A stretch of DNA of 64,000 nucleotides from Phycomyces blakesleeanus NRRL 1555(-) (GCF_001638985.1 NW_017265168.1:186001-250000); one strand, 5' to 3'; counted from the first letter of the stretch, positions 10,974 to 23,310 are shown. Notes: a model not told the origin generated them from the sequence alone. A program made the numbers and translations.

Positions 10974-13900
10974 TTAAGCATAAAGCTTTTTTGGCAAAGC
11001 AATTACTAACATCTTACTAACATTTCTACTTGTAGTAATCCTGGCTGTAGCAATCTCTAAAAAGATGCGGTGCACAGGTACAATGCAATGGCGACTATCG
11101 GGGGAGAAGGTGGGGAGACAAAACTCAAGACCGTCATCCTCACGCGATCTATCAGAGGAAGTATTAAACCACTTGATATATGCAAATACATGTCGATGAT
11201 CATGAACCATGCGAGTCAGGTGGAGATTGCTGTTAGAAGGGTGTATAAAGGAGTGTGTGAAGAGATACTGTATTTGTCCAGCATAGGCTAGGGTATTTCT
11301 ACCGTCACTACCAACAAACATTACGTGGACAAGAGAACCACAACTAGCTGAACCGTTTTTACCACGGTACTGTTGACCAAGTAAGTCAATGAACTTCAAC
11401 TTTGTGATTTCATTGTCAACAAAGGAGTTTGTGAGCGTGGCATATTGGTAACTGACAAGGTCGGGAAGATCATAGGATGTTTTGTAGTGCTGAAGCAGAT
11501 GGGCATAGTCGGTTTCATCCATCAGTGATGATTTTTTTAGCTGAAGAGGAAAAGTCGAAGGAGGGAGAGGTTCGTTACCCTTTGGAGGAAGATGTGGGTT
11601 GGACGATGCTAGTAAGAATGATTGCAATCGGAATGGACGGGAGGAGAGAGTAATGACTGTGGTGGTAGGTGTGAATTTCGGAGAAAGCTTTGAGAGAATG
11701 TTGAAAAAGGGGACGTGGCTAGAACTTTTCAGAACAGCATTGGCATAGTCACCCTTGAATGCGTTTTGAACAAAACTTCTCATATATGTTGCCTCAAAAC
11801 TATCTTTTCCGTTTGTCTTTATATGCTTCAACAGGCCATTGTATCTCTCAAACCCAAAGAGCCAGTAACCGTACACAGGTCCAAAATCACGAATGGTCTC
11901 ACGAAGGTGGAGGTGCAGGTGCATGTTGCAGGTGAGGATGGTGGGAGTGTAGAGTTCGGTAGCCTTTTTGCAAAACATTTCCAGATAGTCGTGGGCGCTG
12001 TTCACTTCATCAAATGTGATGCTTGGCTTGATAAGATAGCGGCATGCACGGACGAAATTCATCCAGTTGTTGTACATTTCAAATGGTAGAACACCATGCA
12101 GCAGAACAGGAGAATACACCAATACCCAGGATTTCCAGTCGTCAGCTTTCATGTAAGGAAAGCCTTTTCCAATCTTCGATGTCAGCTTTGTATAATCCCT
12201 CGGAAGGACCATTGTCTCTGCGATTTTTTCCATGGCAGCAAACTCTTTGGCTCCAATCGTTTTCTTATCGACCCACCGGTCCATCATTCTCTTGGGCGTC
12301 CCCAGGAATAAATTATGCATGGGATCAATGATCGTTCCACGTACTAGATCAAAGTATCCAAGGCGTTGCAACTGCGACCATCGAACACCATATTCGACCT
12401 CCAGCTGGTGCCTTTCTGAGGGTGTACTCGCACTCTTCCACTCCTCAGCATGCAACCTGTTCTCTACACCGCTACGAATATTCCAAAGCGAATAATCGAA
12501 TCCACTGAAGTCCACCTGATTTGTGTTGGGCAATCTGGGGAACTGGGTTGTACACTTGTAACACGCACATGTACTATTGTGGGCTGTAAATCCACTTGTT
12601 TTCCTGGCAGCAGGGATGTCACACGCAACCATCAGCAAGGCAGCACGGACATTAGCACCAGAAGGGCACTCGTAGGTCGGGACTCGCATTCCAACATACA
12701 ACTGCTTCATCTCGTCTACCATGGGCTTGAGATAGTTATTTATCTCCTCGCATCTTGGCTCCTTGGGACCAGGCATCAAACCAACCAGAATTGTGTTCTC
12801 AGGCTTGATCCGTACCTCTCGAGGCAGATTATTTACAACCAAGTAAATTGCACCAGAAGAGTAACTAACTCCATCGAACGGCTGGAACCAGTCTATGTTG
12901 AGTGTCAACATCAATGAGCGAGGACAAGCAACAAACAAGACACCACTTGCATCCTTCAGCTCTTTCCACATTGCTCCATCGTATACGTCGCACATAGTAT
13001 TGACAATCTTAAGCTCCGTGTTCCAGTGACGGATTTGCTCTTCAAAACCAGGACGAAGGAAAAGAACAGACAAAGCTTGCTTGAGGGACTGGTACAAGTA
13101 TGCTCGCTTTGATACCAGTGCACCTGAAGTTGACTCTTTCATCAACTTACAACCACAAGGAGAGCGTGCACCAACATTTGTGAAAACACAATGGGGAGGT
13201 ACGGACATGTTTTCTTCATAGATGCAATGGCAGTTTGGACATGACACAAATCGCTTGATGCCTTTGGTGATAGACGAAAAGCTAGTCATTTTATGTAGCC
13301 CAGCCAGACTTTCGGGAAGTTAGAAATCTTGTCCATAAATCTTCAAGAGCTCGTTGATGAACTCAATCAAGACAACAGAACCCTTATTGACCACGTAACG
13401 AGATGCAAACAGTACTGTAAAAGTAGCAATAAATCTGTGCACTGGATTCTCGGGCATACCAGAAGCAGTAAAAGGGTCTTTTTTTTTAAAAAAAAAATTA
13501 ACACACATTTTTTTAGTTTTTTTTTATGTATTTAAAACTGACCCTCATTGTTAAACTCTTCAACATAAATCTCGGCAGTGTCTTCTTCGCCATTGTCATC
13601 ACTGTCATTGTCATCGGTCGTGTCAGACTCATCACCATTGTAGTCATTACCAACAAAGACGTCATTGTCAAACGTTGAGACGGCATCCAAAATAGGTGAG
13701 TTGGCCTGACCGTCCATTGCTTCCACAGAATCGGATTGATACGTCGGGATTACTACAAATATGGAATATAATAGTTTATTATTAGTTTTTCTTCTGTGTT
13801 TCATATAAAAAATGTCTTACTTTCAGTATCTACTTCCATGCTTCTCTTTTCAGCTATGTTTTTTAAAATAATAAAAAAATAAAAATAAAAGCAATTATTA

Positions 13901-14084
13901 CTCGGTAGACAGATAACAGCACTGAATAAATTATACAACTCTTGAATATCTTAGTACCTTCAAATCTAGCTCTTTTATTATGATGCTGAGCAGTATGTCT
14001 CGATACTCGGGAAACTCCTTGATCATTATTATTGCATCTGGTGCAGTGGCAATCAGTGTTGTGCATTTGAATAGAAGGAAACAT
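10974..14084 (-). pseudogene. Tnp2 (CACTA/EnSpm) transposase of element A, one stop codon
   Basis: Minus-strand exons 13958-14084, 13821-13853, 13543-13752 and 10974-13477 join in consistent phase to about 957 codons. The N-terminus has a CHCTRC...H zinc-binding-like motif, then an acidic segment (D/E-rich). The Tnp2 body has NIDWFQPFDG, MPGPKEP, NNYLKPMVDEM, ACDIPAARK, CACYKC, IDPMHNLFLG and HLHLHL...FGPVYGYW. A single TAA at 13320-13322 replaces the Gln (QDFQLP) of copy B; everything after it is open. Known role of the family: cutting at the CACTA-type termini and transposition. The start at 14084 matches the length of the N-terminal motif region in copies B and C. Without the one stop it would be a full-length copy. 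Confidence 0.85.
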
Positions 14085-15329
14085 AGTGTATGTATTTTGA
14101 ATTATAAAATAAAAAAGGAAACAAGAGTGCTACAAATATTTCATTTGATACGGTTTTATAGTAAACCAAAACGTATTTTTTATTTTATTTTTATTTTATT
14201 TTATTTAAGCCAATAGAATACATCAAAACTACACCCCCAACTTGATGAAAAAAAACTGCTGAGATGAAAAAAAATCCTGACATATCCACTATGATCCGAC
14301 TACCTGGACAATATGTTAATTGTCCTTATTTTTCTAGTGGACATTGTCTATAAAATATAATCTTTTATTAGAATGAAATAAAGAGTATTAGACTATTTTT
14401 TGCTTACTAATTATTCAATACAGTAAAAGAGGCGTCATGCGGGAAATGGAGATATTATCTGTAAAATAATTTCTTTTCATTAGAATTACATACAAAGAAA
14501 TAGAATGATTATTTGCTTACTTGTCTGTCTGTAGAGAATAAGAGTTGGTATATAATCAAAAAAAGAGGACCAAGATAAAGACTAGTGACTATAGAGTGTA
14601 TTGTATACATAAGAAAAATAATAAATACAAGTTGTATCTTGAAGATGTATGTTAATATTTATACAACGTACCATTTTGTAAACCCTCCCAAGATATATGT
14701 CTTTGTTAACGGGCCAGAAAAATCTAAACGGAATAATTAATATATAAATCATGAATAAATATTCAAGTATATTTTTATTACTTTTTATCGTTATTTTTGA
14801 GGCAGTTAAGAAGGACTTGGTGTTTTAAGGCATAGAGTATCATGCTAGAATAAAAACAACAAGATGATTAGGTCTTGAAACTTTGATGTGAGTTGATGCT
14901 TACCATGTTAGACATTAAGAAAGAAGTAAAGAAGAAGAAAGAAAAAATTAAAAAAAAATGGAGAAATTCAAAGTTATAATTTTATGACCATTGACCCTGA
15001 GAAACTGATAGAATCAATTGAGCAAATTGAAAGTCATTTAACCTATCCCGATTGAGACAAGACATTATATACTAAACCATAATCTCTCACATCTTTGTAA
15101 TGGATGTAAGCTATTACAAATGCCTTTCCAAGTCGGCTTATAAAGAAAAGTATAATATAGAGATCAAAATGCTATAAAGAGCATCATCAGAAAAATAATC
15201 TTTTGGTGCCTTACTTTCCACCTTTACGTATGTTTTGATTTATTCTATTATTTTAAAGAAACCTGACTCTAATTATTAAAGTATTCACATTGTTTCCATT
15301 TCTTTTATTAGCCTTAAATATCTCAATTC

Positions 15330-16418
15330 ATGTCTTCTAATACGCAGCAAACCAAAAAAACGAAAAAGATGACTACAAAAAAGTCTGTTCAACAAACCGC
15401 TGGGACAGCAGCAAGCACAAGACAATGGGAAATTCTTCCCAGCTTGACAGTTAGCGCAGAGCTAGATGGTACTGTCCTGTCCACTTTGTCCACCATGAGC
15501 ACCTGACTGAATGAATCTCATTCACTTCTGGAGAAGGTCTACCACAACATGGGACCAACCAATGGCCAGAATAACAATTCGAACCATAGTCCCATCGGTC
15601 AGACTCTTGCTACAGGAGAATATATAAAGTACCGCCTTCCAACGGTTTCGGTAGGATATATACTAGTAATAGAATATTGCAAAGTTACTTACATTATATT
15701 TTGCAGAGATTGATCCGTTCTCAAACACGAGCAGTTCTGGCAACAATGACATTGACAGTCAATGAGGGCGCCTTCTCGACATCCAACTGTCCCATTGCTG
15801 ATGTAGTGCAGAGCTACACACATCAGCAAGCTGAAGTAAAGTCTGTTTCGTCTGCAGTTGTGGAAGGGAAAACCCGAAGACATATTTCGTATATGCTTCA
15901 AAGGGCAAAAGCTTTGGCAGAAAAGATAGCTCAACAAAATCGGATTACTCGATGCTGGTCCAGAAAGAGAAACGTAAGTATAGTCAACAGTTTTTGTATA
16001 AACTATTTTAACTTTTTTTTTCAGATTCTTGCAGACTACAAGGCAATTCACTTAGCTGACAAGGCAAATCTTGAGTCTAAGTTTGGTGAGACTGTCGTTG
16101 ACCTTCCAGACTATGACATGTTGTCTGATATTGAGTCAGATGAGGAGAAAAATAAAACTAGATATACTCCTAGAAATAGACATACCTTGGTAAGGCTCTC
16201 ATGATAAAAGTTATTTTTTTTAATATTTCTAACTCAAAAGTATTTATATTATAATGCAGGTGGATGAATACTTTACTTTTTTGAAGAAACAGAGACTTGC
16301 TAACAAGAGACCAGACGTCATTGGCAATTCTGTCTATCCAATTATTTTGAGAAACACCAAGTTATCAAACGAGAAAAAGGTGCGTGTTGCTGCTTGGATT
16401 CACACACGTCAACAATAA
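15330..16418 (+). pseudogene. Accessory gene of element C, one stop codon
   Basis: Exons 15330-15650, 15707-15973, 16025-16189 and 16260-16418 have lengths divisible by three and standard splice sites, giving about 303 codons. It starts Lys/Thr-rich (KKTKKMTTKK), with a central basic exon (ending RCWSRKRN) and an acidic patch LSDIESDEE at the place of the MSDGE motif in A and B. The WRSDE motif is not present, so this is a divergent member. A TGA at 15504-15506 interrupts exon 1, followed by open sequence. It converges on the Tnp2 gene of element C. DNA-binding or bridging function is inferred only from position. Confidence 0.65.
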
Positions 16419-17031
16419 ATCATTATTTTGTTTACAAAGCGCATATAGTACTTTAATGATTTTTATTGATTGTGTTGAATGATGTTGGGTGAAGTGGTAA
16501 AATATAATCAGGCGGTATTGTCAAGATGAGAAGCAATTAATATATAAATAAAAGGAAAAAGAAAAAGACAAAATCAAAAATCGAAATAATAAATTATTAT
16601 TTTATTTTATTTTATTTTATTTTAAAGCCAATTAATAAAAAAAAATATATATACAAAGCAATTATTTAATTATATAACCCTGATTGTTTTATCCTCATTT
16701 TTTTATTGGAAATTATAATACCAATATTAGCAAGAATATGTAATAAAGGCTAAGAAAATGGTAAATGTTGGGTATTAAATATACAAGTATTTTGTCTTTT
16801 ATATTATTGATAAAGGCAAGAGAAATAAATAATGGTTTTTACTATTTGTTAATAGTTAAAAAAACTGGTAATATAATTTACTATTGCTCTTTTAAATACT
16901 TAATAAAGAAGTAATGTTAAAACTAAATAAGAATACAGAGATAAATAAAGCTAAACTTTTTTACAGTCAAAAAAACTCGTATTATAATTATTTATACTGG
17001 TAACCTAAATAGTTGTTATTTTTTTTGTTTT

Positions 17032-20000
17032 TTATGTGACTACTTTTCTAGGCAGTGGAATAACCAGGTGCTTTTGCGTCCCACTCTGCAATTTATGCGT
17101 AGTCAACGCAAAGCACGAATGCAGATGATGCACTGGAACAATGCACAAAGCATCTTCTTCTATAAATCCCTTATCCCACAACTGCAGATCTTGATCAGCT
17201 AATGGCTGATGACTACTTGAATGGTAGGCGGGAAACCATTTAATGAATGCAAACGTTGACACTCTTTTGACTTCACCGATCTTGATGGTATGAGTAAATA
17301 AATAATTTATTTGACCAGGGAATTCAGATACATTGTCATTTGTTCTCTCAAGAAACAATACTCCCACAAAAGACTCGCACTTCTTCTTTTCACCACTGCA
17401 GTACTCTTGCCCCAGCAACGAAATCTTCTTCACCTCTTGAATCTGATTGTTCACAAATACATCCTCACCCATTGGAATTCTCCCTACCACACAGAAGGAA
17501 ACACTTGTACTCCAGTAAGCCTTGACATAGAATTCAAATAACCACTGATAGTGATCATCCTTCATCATAGTCAAAGGCTGCAACTTGATTGGCAATGTGG
17601 TCGGGGGCAATGCCTCACCTCCAGTGACATTGTACCATGGATTGGTAGCAGCTTGCTGGAACATTGCTAAGCTAAATGGCAACGCAGGAGAGTGGCCATC
17701 ATCCAAATTCAAGGGAGAAGAGCTGTCAGAATTTGATTTTACTTGGGCAACTCCCTCAAGAAACTCTATCAGTGGTGATGAAAGATTGGTAGAATACGCT
17801 CAAAGAAAGCTACCAATGAATGCTTTCTCCAGGAAGACTCTCATGAAAGTGACCTCAAGACTATTGCAACGGTTCGTCTTGATGTTCTTCAACTTGCCAT
17901 TGTATCTCTCAAAGCTATACAGCCAGAATGTGTATACCGGACCAAAGTTAAGCATTGACTCATGCAAGTGCATATGCAAGTGCATATTTGGTGTAATGCT
18001 GCTCTCTCCATAAAGAGTCTCACACTCTTTTTCGAATTCTCCAAGGAGCTGGTGTGCACTGTCAATTTCTGAATATGTGACTGAAGGACCAGTCAACTTT
18101 CGGCATGCTTTTACAAAGAGAGTCCAGTTTTTGTAGTCGTCTTCAGGCAAAGCGTCTTTTAGTACCACCAACGAATAAATCAGACACCACGATTGCCACT
18201 CATCTGCCTTCATATACGGGAAACCAGATTCGATCTTTGTTGATAAAACGGCATACCCAGGAGGAACAAGAATACCATTGGCAAGACATTGCATATGGAC
18301 GAGAACAGCAGTTGGGAGATACCTCAGGTCTTTCCAAACACTGATCATACGCTTTGCTGTCCCAAGAAACAAATTGTGCATGGGATCAACAATCGTGCAT
18401 CGGACGGGATCAAAGTAGTGTAGGCAATGCAACTCGGAAAAACGAGTGCCATGCTGCTTCTCCAAAACAGCTCTCTCTGCATCAGATTCTGCGCAGAACC
18501 ACATCTCAGCTTCGGTTGCATTTTCCTCTTTTGTTTGGGAGACCCAGTTCTCATGATCGAATCCAGAATAATTGATCTTACTTGTTCCAGCAACAACAGT
18601 GAAATGATGCTTGCATATGTGACAGGCGTTTGTACTTGCAAATCCTGTAAATCCAGCAGTCTTTCTTGCAGCAGGTATGTCACAAGCAACACACATAAGA
18701 GCAGCGCGGATACTAGTACCATTGGGAAACTCTGGAGTTTTCATAGTTATGCCGCCATATAACTCTACCAGCTCGTCTACCAGAGGTTCCAAGAAGTTGT
18801 TCATCTGGTTGATCTTTGCTTCCTTTGGACCAGGCATGACACCGACAAGGATAATGTTTTCCGGCTTCATTCTTTCTTCCCTAGGCAGGTTGTTCATTGA
18901 CAGGTACAAGGCCCCACTTGCATGTGTACAACCCTCGAACGGCTGAAACCAATCCACATTCAATGTCAACATCAAAGAATGGTCGTGATTCACAAAAGGC
19001 TCGTCATCTTCATCAAGGAGCTCAGACCACATTGCACCATCATAGACGTCCAACAAGGTACTGTTTATGGTTTCCCTTGATCTCCATTGAACGATTTGAT
19101 GCTCAAACCCAGGTTTGGCAAAATGCTGTGCCAATGCATTCTTGAGCAAGTTGTATGGAAAAACCATGAGAGGGACGGTGCAATCAGCTTTGGTGTCAGA
19201 GAAAAGAGGATTTCCGCAGTATGTTGGTGGTGTGGTTGTGTATTTTTCGAATGTGCAATTTGGTTGGCGATTGCCTGGTAGGTAAATTGCAAAGCACTTG
19301 TTGCAGATGGTGTATTTGACGATGCTTTTTGTCATGAAATTGAAGCCGGTCATAGTCTTTAATGCATCAATGGTGAGTGGGAGATCGGTATCCTTATCAA
19401 AGGCAACAAGAAGATGGCAGAAGAATTTCAACATAGCAGTTCCACCTGCTTGAACCAAGTAAAACGCCTGAAAGATAACGCCAAATAGAGCCATGAATTG
19501 GCTTGTTTGAGACATTTCATGAATTTTCAAAGAAGCAACTACAAAGGCAAATATTTCTGTTAATTATTTGTAACACAATTTATGTATATTTCTTTTTTAA
19601 ATGTATGCATACTGGAAGTGACCATGTCTTCAAAATCTTCAACACCGGCAACCTCAACTTCACTCTCATCTTCAGACTCATTGCTTGAATCAGGATTGTC
19701 ATTGTCAGAAGCCAATGATGTTGTCTTGACATCAGACTTTTTGAATTGAAAAATCTCGTCTTCTCTTAAAAAAGATACACTCTGTACAGTAGTTTTGGCT
19801 GATACAATAGAATAATTGTCTTCATCCATAGTAAAACCAGACTATTAGCTATCTAAATTATGATTTATTAAAAAGAAATTTTATACTCACAATCAATCGA
19901 TGTTTCAGATACATCTACCATCAAAATGTCTGTCTCTTCTTCAACAACTTCTGTATTAACTGATAATTAACAAAAAAAAATATTAGATTACAATTTATCC

Positions 20001-20180
20001 AGTAATACACGTACTACTCAAATGTCATTTATGTCGATTTTTTGGGCCAATGTCTAATAACTTATCAGCATTGTTATGACGCTTAAAGGTCTGTGCATTT
20101 TGCAAAATTCTGCCAATTGCATTTTTGGTACATGATGAACATGTACACATAACATTGTAGGTTTTAGTTGTAGAATTCAT
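17032..20180 (-). pseudogene. Tnp2 (CACTA/EnSpm) transposase of element C
   Basis: The main exon runs from about 19544 to 17032, with smaller acidic exons near 19614-19845 and 19890-19967 and a first exon from 20180 carrying CTCSSC and QTFKRH. The body shows NVDWFQPFEG, MPGPKEA, ACDIPAARK, CHICKHHF, VDPMHNLFLG and HLHMHL...FGPVYTFW. A TGA at 17800-17802 breaks the gene (SFL-stop-AYSTN), where CGA for Arg is likely the original. The rest to PLPRKVVT is open. Divergence from A and B is clear along the length, so this is another subfamily. It lies opposite the accessory gene 15330-16418. Confidence 0.8.
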
Positions 20181-20463
20181 AACAGTAAGAATAATATTAA
20201 TAATAATAAAATAATAAAGAGGTGTATACTATATTTTATTTTCATCTTTTATATGTCTCTTATTTTTGTCATTAATAATGAGTTGATATATCTTGTTCAC
20301 TATGTCATTGACTACATTGAGCTTACCATCCCTATTAGTATAAATTACAAATGAATTTTGATACAGCAATTTTTTCTTAAAAAAGTGTGTCTGATTAATA
20401 ATGGGGCTTCAATTTAATAATTACTGATATAATGGTATAGTTTTCTCTTTCATGTTTTTTAAC

Positions 20464-20545
20464 ATGACATCAATTCTCGCTCATTTTGACAAGTGGTCTT
20501 TTTTGGATTTTTTTCATATATTTTTTATAACATCAATTCTCACTC
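20464..20545 (+). repeat. Imperfect direct repeat in T-rich DNA
   Basis: ACATCAATTCTCGCTC and ACATCAATTCTCACTC occur about 60 bp apart within T-rich sequence right of the element C transposase. The whole interval 20181-21298 has no coding signal that I can see. Confidence 0.5.
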
Positions 20546-21525
20546 TTTTTTTCAATTTTTTTGATATACTTTCTTATTAAAAATAAGTTATATATCATAC
20601 ATTATTATATTCTAATAAAAATCAGTATTTTTTGCAATGTAATAAAAATATTATTGAGTCTAAATTAGGTGCATCTGGAACAACAAGTTTTTTCTTCCAG
20701 AAAAATAATTAAATACTACATTTAACATTTAATATTTTATTTTTATTTTTTATTTTTCTGCCAAGTCAATCGAAACATATATTTTTTAAGACAATTGTGC
20801 GCTTTATTGTCTAATTAATAAATATTTGTGTTTGTATCTGTGTTTATTTAATATAATCAGAAAAAATTGCGAATTCACATCTCAAGAAAAAAATATATTG
20901 AAAAACGATGGTGTTTGAAATATTATTATAAATTTTGCCAAAATTCAAAAAATAAAATTCGACCGAATCCACCCTCCTTTTGCAGTGGTTGGAGCAGTAT
21001 TCATGTCCGCTCCTTTTTATAAATTAAATACAAATTCAAAATGGAATATAATACTTATATAATTCAAATGCACAACACGAATCTATGCAGCATATATTCA
21101 AATAACGTTGGCAGACTAAGGAACAGGATTGCTTTCTGCCAGAATAATACTTTCTCTATGATTCTAGACTTCTTTCTACTTGTTACAAGTATACTAAGTA
21201 TTTAGGGGGTAACTATAATAGAATCATGCTGAAATCTGTGCTTTCAACATGATATTCGCTTTCTTTCTACTCAAATAAATCATATAATTTTTGCAGTGTT
21301 TCTAATTCATTCTATAATTATTTTTTATAAAAGTAAACAAACAGACTAAGAAGGTGTGCCACAGCAAACAGCAAAATACAGTAGGGGTCGATTACACCAG
21401 AGGTAGACTAATAGATATTCAAAAAGAATAATACAATATCCACTAAAACAAATGACGGCATCACAAGTGTGATGTTTCTACCCAATTGCAACATGAGACA
21501 ATTAGTGAATAGACAAATAGAAATA

Positions 21526-22867
21526 TACGGAGTATTAAAAAAACGCAATTTTCTCTCAGCTGACTAAATTTCAGTCTAATATGCACTTCTTTGATTTAAA
21601 AAAAAGTATCAAGGAAAAAAATATACATCTAAAATTAAAATGATATACAGTAGTTTATATATACTTTCAGAATATATCATTAGACTTGATATTTATTAAT
21701 AGTTTGTTGGGCGGCCTTTTGTGTCAATTACTGTCTGGCATCTTCGATACATACTTGAAATCAAGCTATCCAAATATTTCTGAGCAATTTTCTTCCATTC
21801 CTTCTCAAGAGCAGCATAAAGATTTTTCAGGCTGTGCAAGCTGTATCTTTTTTACCAGACTCTTTTGCTAACATAATCTCATAGATGCTGAATGGGATTA
21901 AGATCTGGGCTTTGAGGAGGCCAGTCAGCCAAGCTTTTGAGCTTATGCTGCTTCTTTCAATTTACAACAACATTGCTTGTATGTGCCTTGGCGTTGTCTT
22001 CTTGGAGTACCAAGTCATCCCAACCAGTTTGCTGCTGGAAGGCTGAGAGAGAAGGAAGATATGCCTTTTCTAATACTTCAACATGCTTCTTGCCATTGGC
22101 TTGTCCGTTTATGATTTTTAAAGCCCCGACACCCTTGCTGAAGAAGCATCCCCCAACCATGAAAGAACCACCTTCACACTTCATGGTTGGAGAGATAAAT
22201 GTAGTATGAAGACCAGTGTTGTTCTTGTGGAGAACTCTTTTGCGGCAATCATAACCAAAAAGTCAGAATTGTTTCTTATCAGTCCAAATAATCTTTTCCC
22301 AATCCTCAATGCTCCAATCAAGATGTGCATTGGCCCATGCAACATGTTTCTTTTGATTCTCAATAGATATTTTGGGCCTCTTCATCATTCTACAGGAATA
22401 TATGCCATTGCTGCGAAGGAAATATCTTAGAGTGTTTGCTGATATGAGATTTGCAATGGCTTTTCTGATGTAAGACATTGGTTGCATCGGATCCTTTGAA
22501 ATCTCATGCAGAATCTCTCTTTTATCTCTTGCATTTAACTTCTTTGGTCTCCCTGGGTTCTTGACTCTCTCATACCACCCAGTTTCTTTGTAGTACTTAA
22601 GCATTCTTGAAATAGTATAAGGACTAACATTAAGCATCTTAGCAATGTCACATTGCTTGATGCCATTTGTAATGCTCTCGTGTACAATAATAGTGCGAGT
22701 TACATTGTCAGTTTTTTTTTCCTTCAGTTCTGGGAGTAGGTGTCATATTAGTGCTTTTAGTTTTTTGATTGCTTTATTAAAATGTAAATTTAGAAGAAGA
22801 AGAACATTGTGCAAGTTTAGAGAGGTTTTGGACTATAAATTCTTGTGTTATTTTTCAACACTCAATA
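21526..22867 (-). mobile_element. Tc1-like element (1342 bp), TA target duplication
   Basis: Comparison with the empty homologous site in R1 (around 7150) defines the insert exactly. The empty site reads AGAAATAGCTAG, while here the TA is duplicated at 21524-21525 and 22868-22869. The ends TACGGAGTATTAAAAA and (reverse complement) TATTGAGTGTTGAAAAA are imperfect inverted repeats, with mismatches at a few positions. Confidence 0.85.
21696..22746 (-). pseudogene. Tc1-like transposase, several stops
   Basis: From an ATG at 22746 the minus strand encodes an N-terminal helix-turn-helix region (NGIKQCDIAKMLNVSPYTIS), then GRPKKL. The DDE core follows: IIWTDKKQF (first Asp), QEDNAKAHTS (second Asp) and SPDLNPIQHL. 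The third acidic residue of the family (NPIE) is Gln here. TGA codons sit after KKQF (about 22263), after SNVVVN (about 21957) and at the Trp of HLWD. A further TAA follows. The ends QTVIDTKGRPTNY are intact. Cut-and-paste transposition at TA sites is the family role; this copy is dead. It fills the element between its inverted repeats. Confidence 0.85.
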
Positions 22868-23310
22868 TAGCTAGAAGCAATAAAAAAAAATTTCAAACCA
22901 ATAAAAACCTTTAAAATAACCTACAAACCTCTAAAACTTGACTAAATCTTGACCAAGTCTTGACCAAATCTCTTTTTTAACAACTTATATATAGTAATAA
23001 AAAGATGTGGAATGTTATGTGTTATATTTAAAAAAAAACTTTGAAATCAATATAAAATGAAAAATCTGCAGTCTGATAAAAATGCATCTATATTTTCATG
23101 ACCTAAATATATCATATAAAAGTATATCAGACTTTTTCTTTTTGTGTCCCTAAAATTCAGTATATTAATTATATTTATTTAGCTCACAAATTTTAAAAAA
23201 TTGACATCATAAATTCCGATCAAATTCATACTGAATTTTATTTATTCACAGTATTTGGTCAAGATTTAGTATACTAAATTGGCTCTTCTTTTGCAGTGTA
23301 GCTGAATCTG

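Larger units (their letters stand above)
7646..14339. mobile_element. CACTA-like element A (6694 bp), target duplication GAC
   Basis: The left end is CACTGGAAAAA and the reverse complement of the right end is CACTAGAAAAAT, flanked on both sides by GAC (7643-7645 and 14340-14342). Short CACT-type termini with a 3-bp duplication are the hallmark of CACTA elements. The flanks outside rejoin into one exon of element C, which supports the exact boundaries. It carries the third gene (minus), the accessory gene (plus) and the Tnp2 gene (minus). Confidence 0.8.
7598..14950 (-). pseudogene. Third gene of element C, split by element A
   Basis: Minus-strand exons lie on both sides of element A. Removing A and one GAC copy joins 14347-14343 to 7645-7598 into a single 53-nt exon, with acceptor TTTTATAG and donor CTG|GTAAGC. 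It is open in one frame and rich in hydrophobic residues. Other exon-like pieces with good splice sites lie at about 14400-14460 and 14510-14550, and a donor sits at about 14905. An ACAG|ATAATATCT acceptor region resembles exon 6 of the third gene in A. A complete reading frame cannot be assembled by eye. By position and exon style it is the counterpart of the B gene at 45937-46812. Function unknown. Confidence 0.4.
6723..20987. mobile_element. CACTA-like element C, with element A nested inside (ends provisional)
   Basis: The proposed left end CACTGCAAAAGAAGGGCC (6723) and right end (reverse complement CACTGCAAAAGGAGGGTG, ending 20987) match at about 21 of 26 positions. Removing A leaves about 7.6 kb, close to B (7.1 kb) and A (6.7 kb). 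Gene order is third gene (minus), accessory gene (plus), Tnp2 transposase (minus, convergent). The 3-bp flanks do not match (TGA and GTT) and the LINE sequence interrupted at 6722 does not resume at 20988. The right boundary is therefore uncertain; a CACTTTTTTAAG-like terminus near 20391 is an alternative. Confidence 0.5.
21299..23298 (-). repeat. Repeat R2, second copy of the element C left end, with a Tc1-like insert
   Basis: 21299-21525 plus 22868-23298 reads as the reverse complement of R1 (6723-7405). It ends CTTCTTTTGCAGTG at 23298, matching the CACTGCAAAAGAAG terminus at 6723. It is probably a fragment of another element of the C family in the opposite orientation. The left side stops right after a TTTTTGCAGTG motif (21288-21298) that resembles another terminus of the same family. 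Confidence 0.75.

Noticed and set aside
11715..12917. Several plus-strand frames of 70-155 codons opposite the element A Tnp2
   Set aside because: Antisense shadows of a well-supported transposase; similar shadows occur opposite B, C and D.
20380..20396. CACTTTTTTAAG-type terminus as the right end of element C
   Set aside because: It resembles CACTTTTGTGAG near 32178 in D, but that site lies inside D's proven boundaries and no partner end or duplication was found. Kept only as an alternative.
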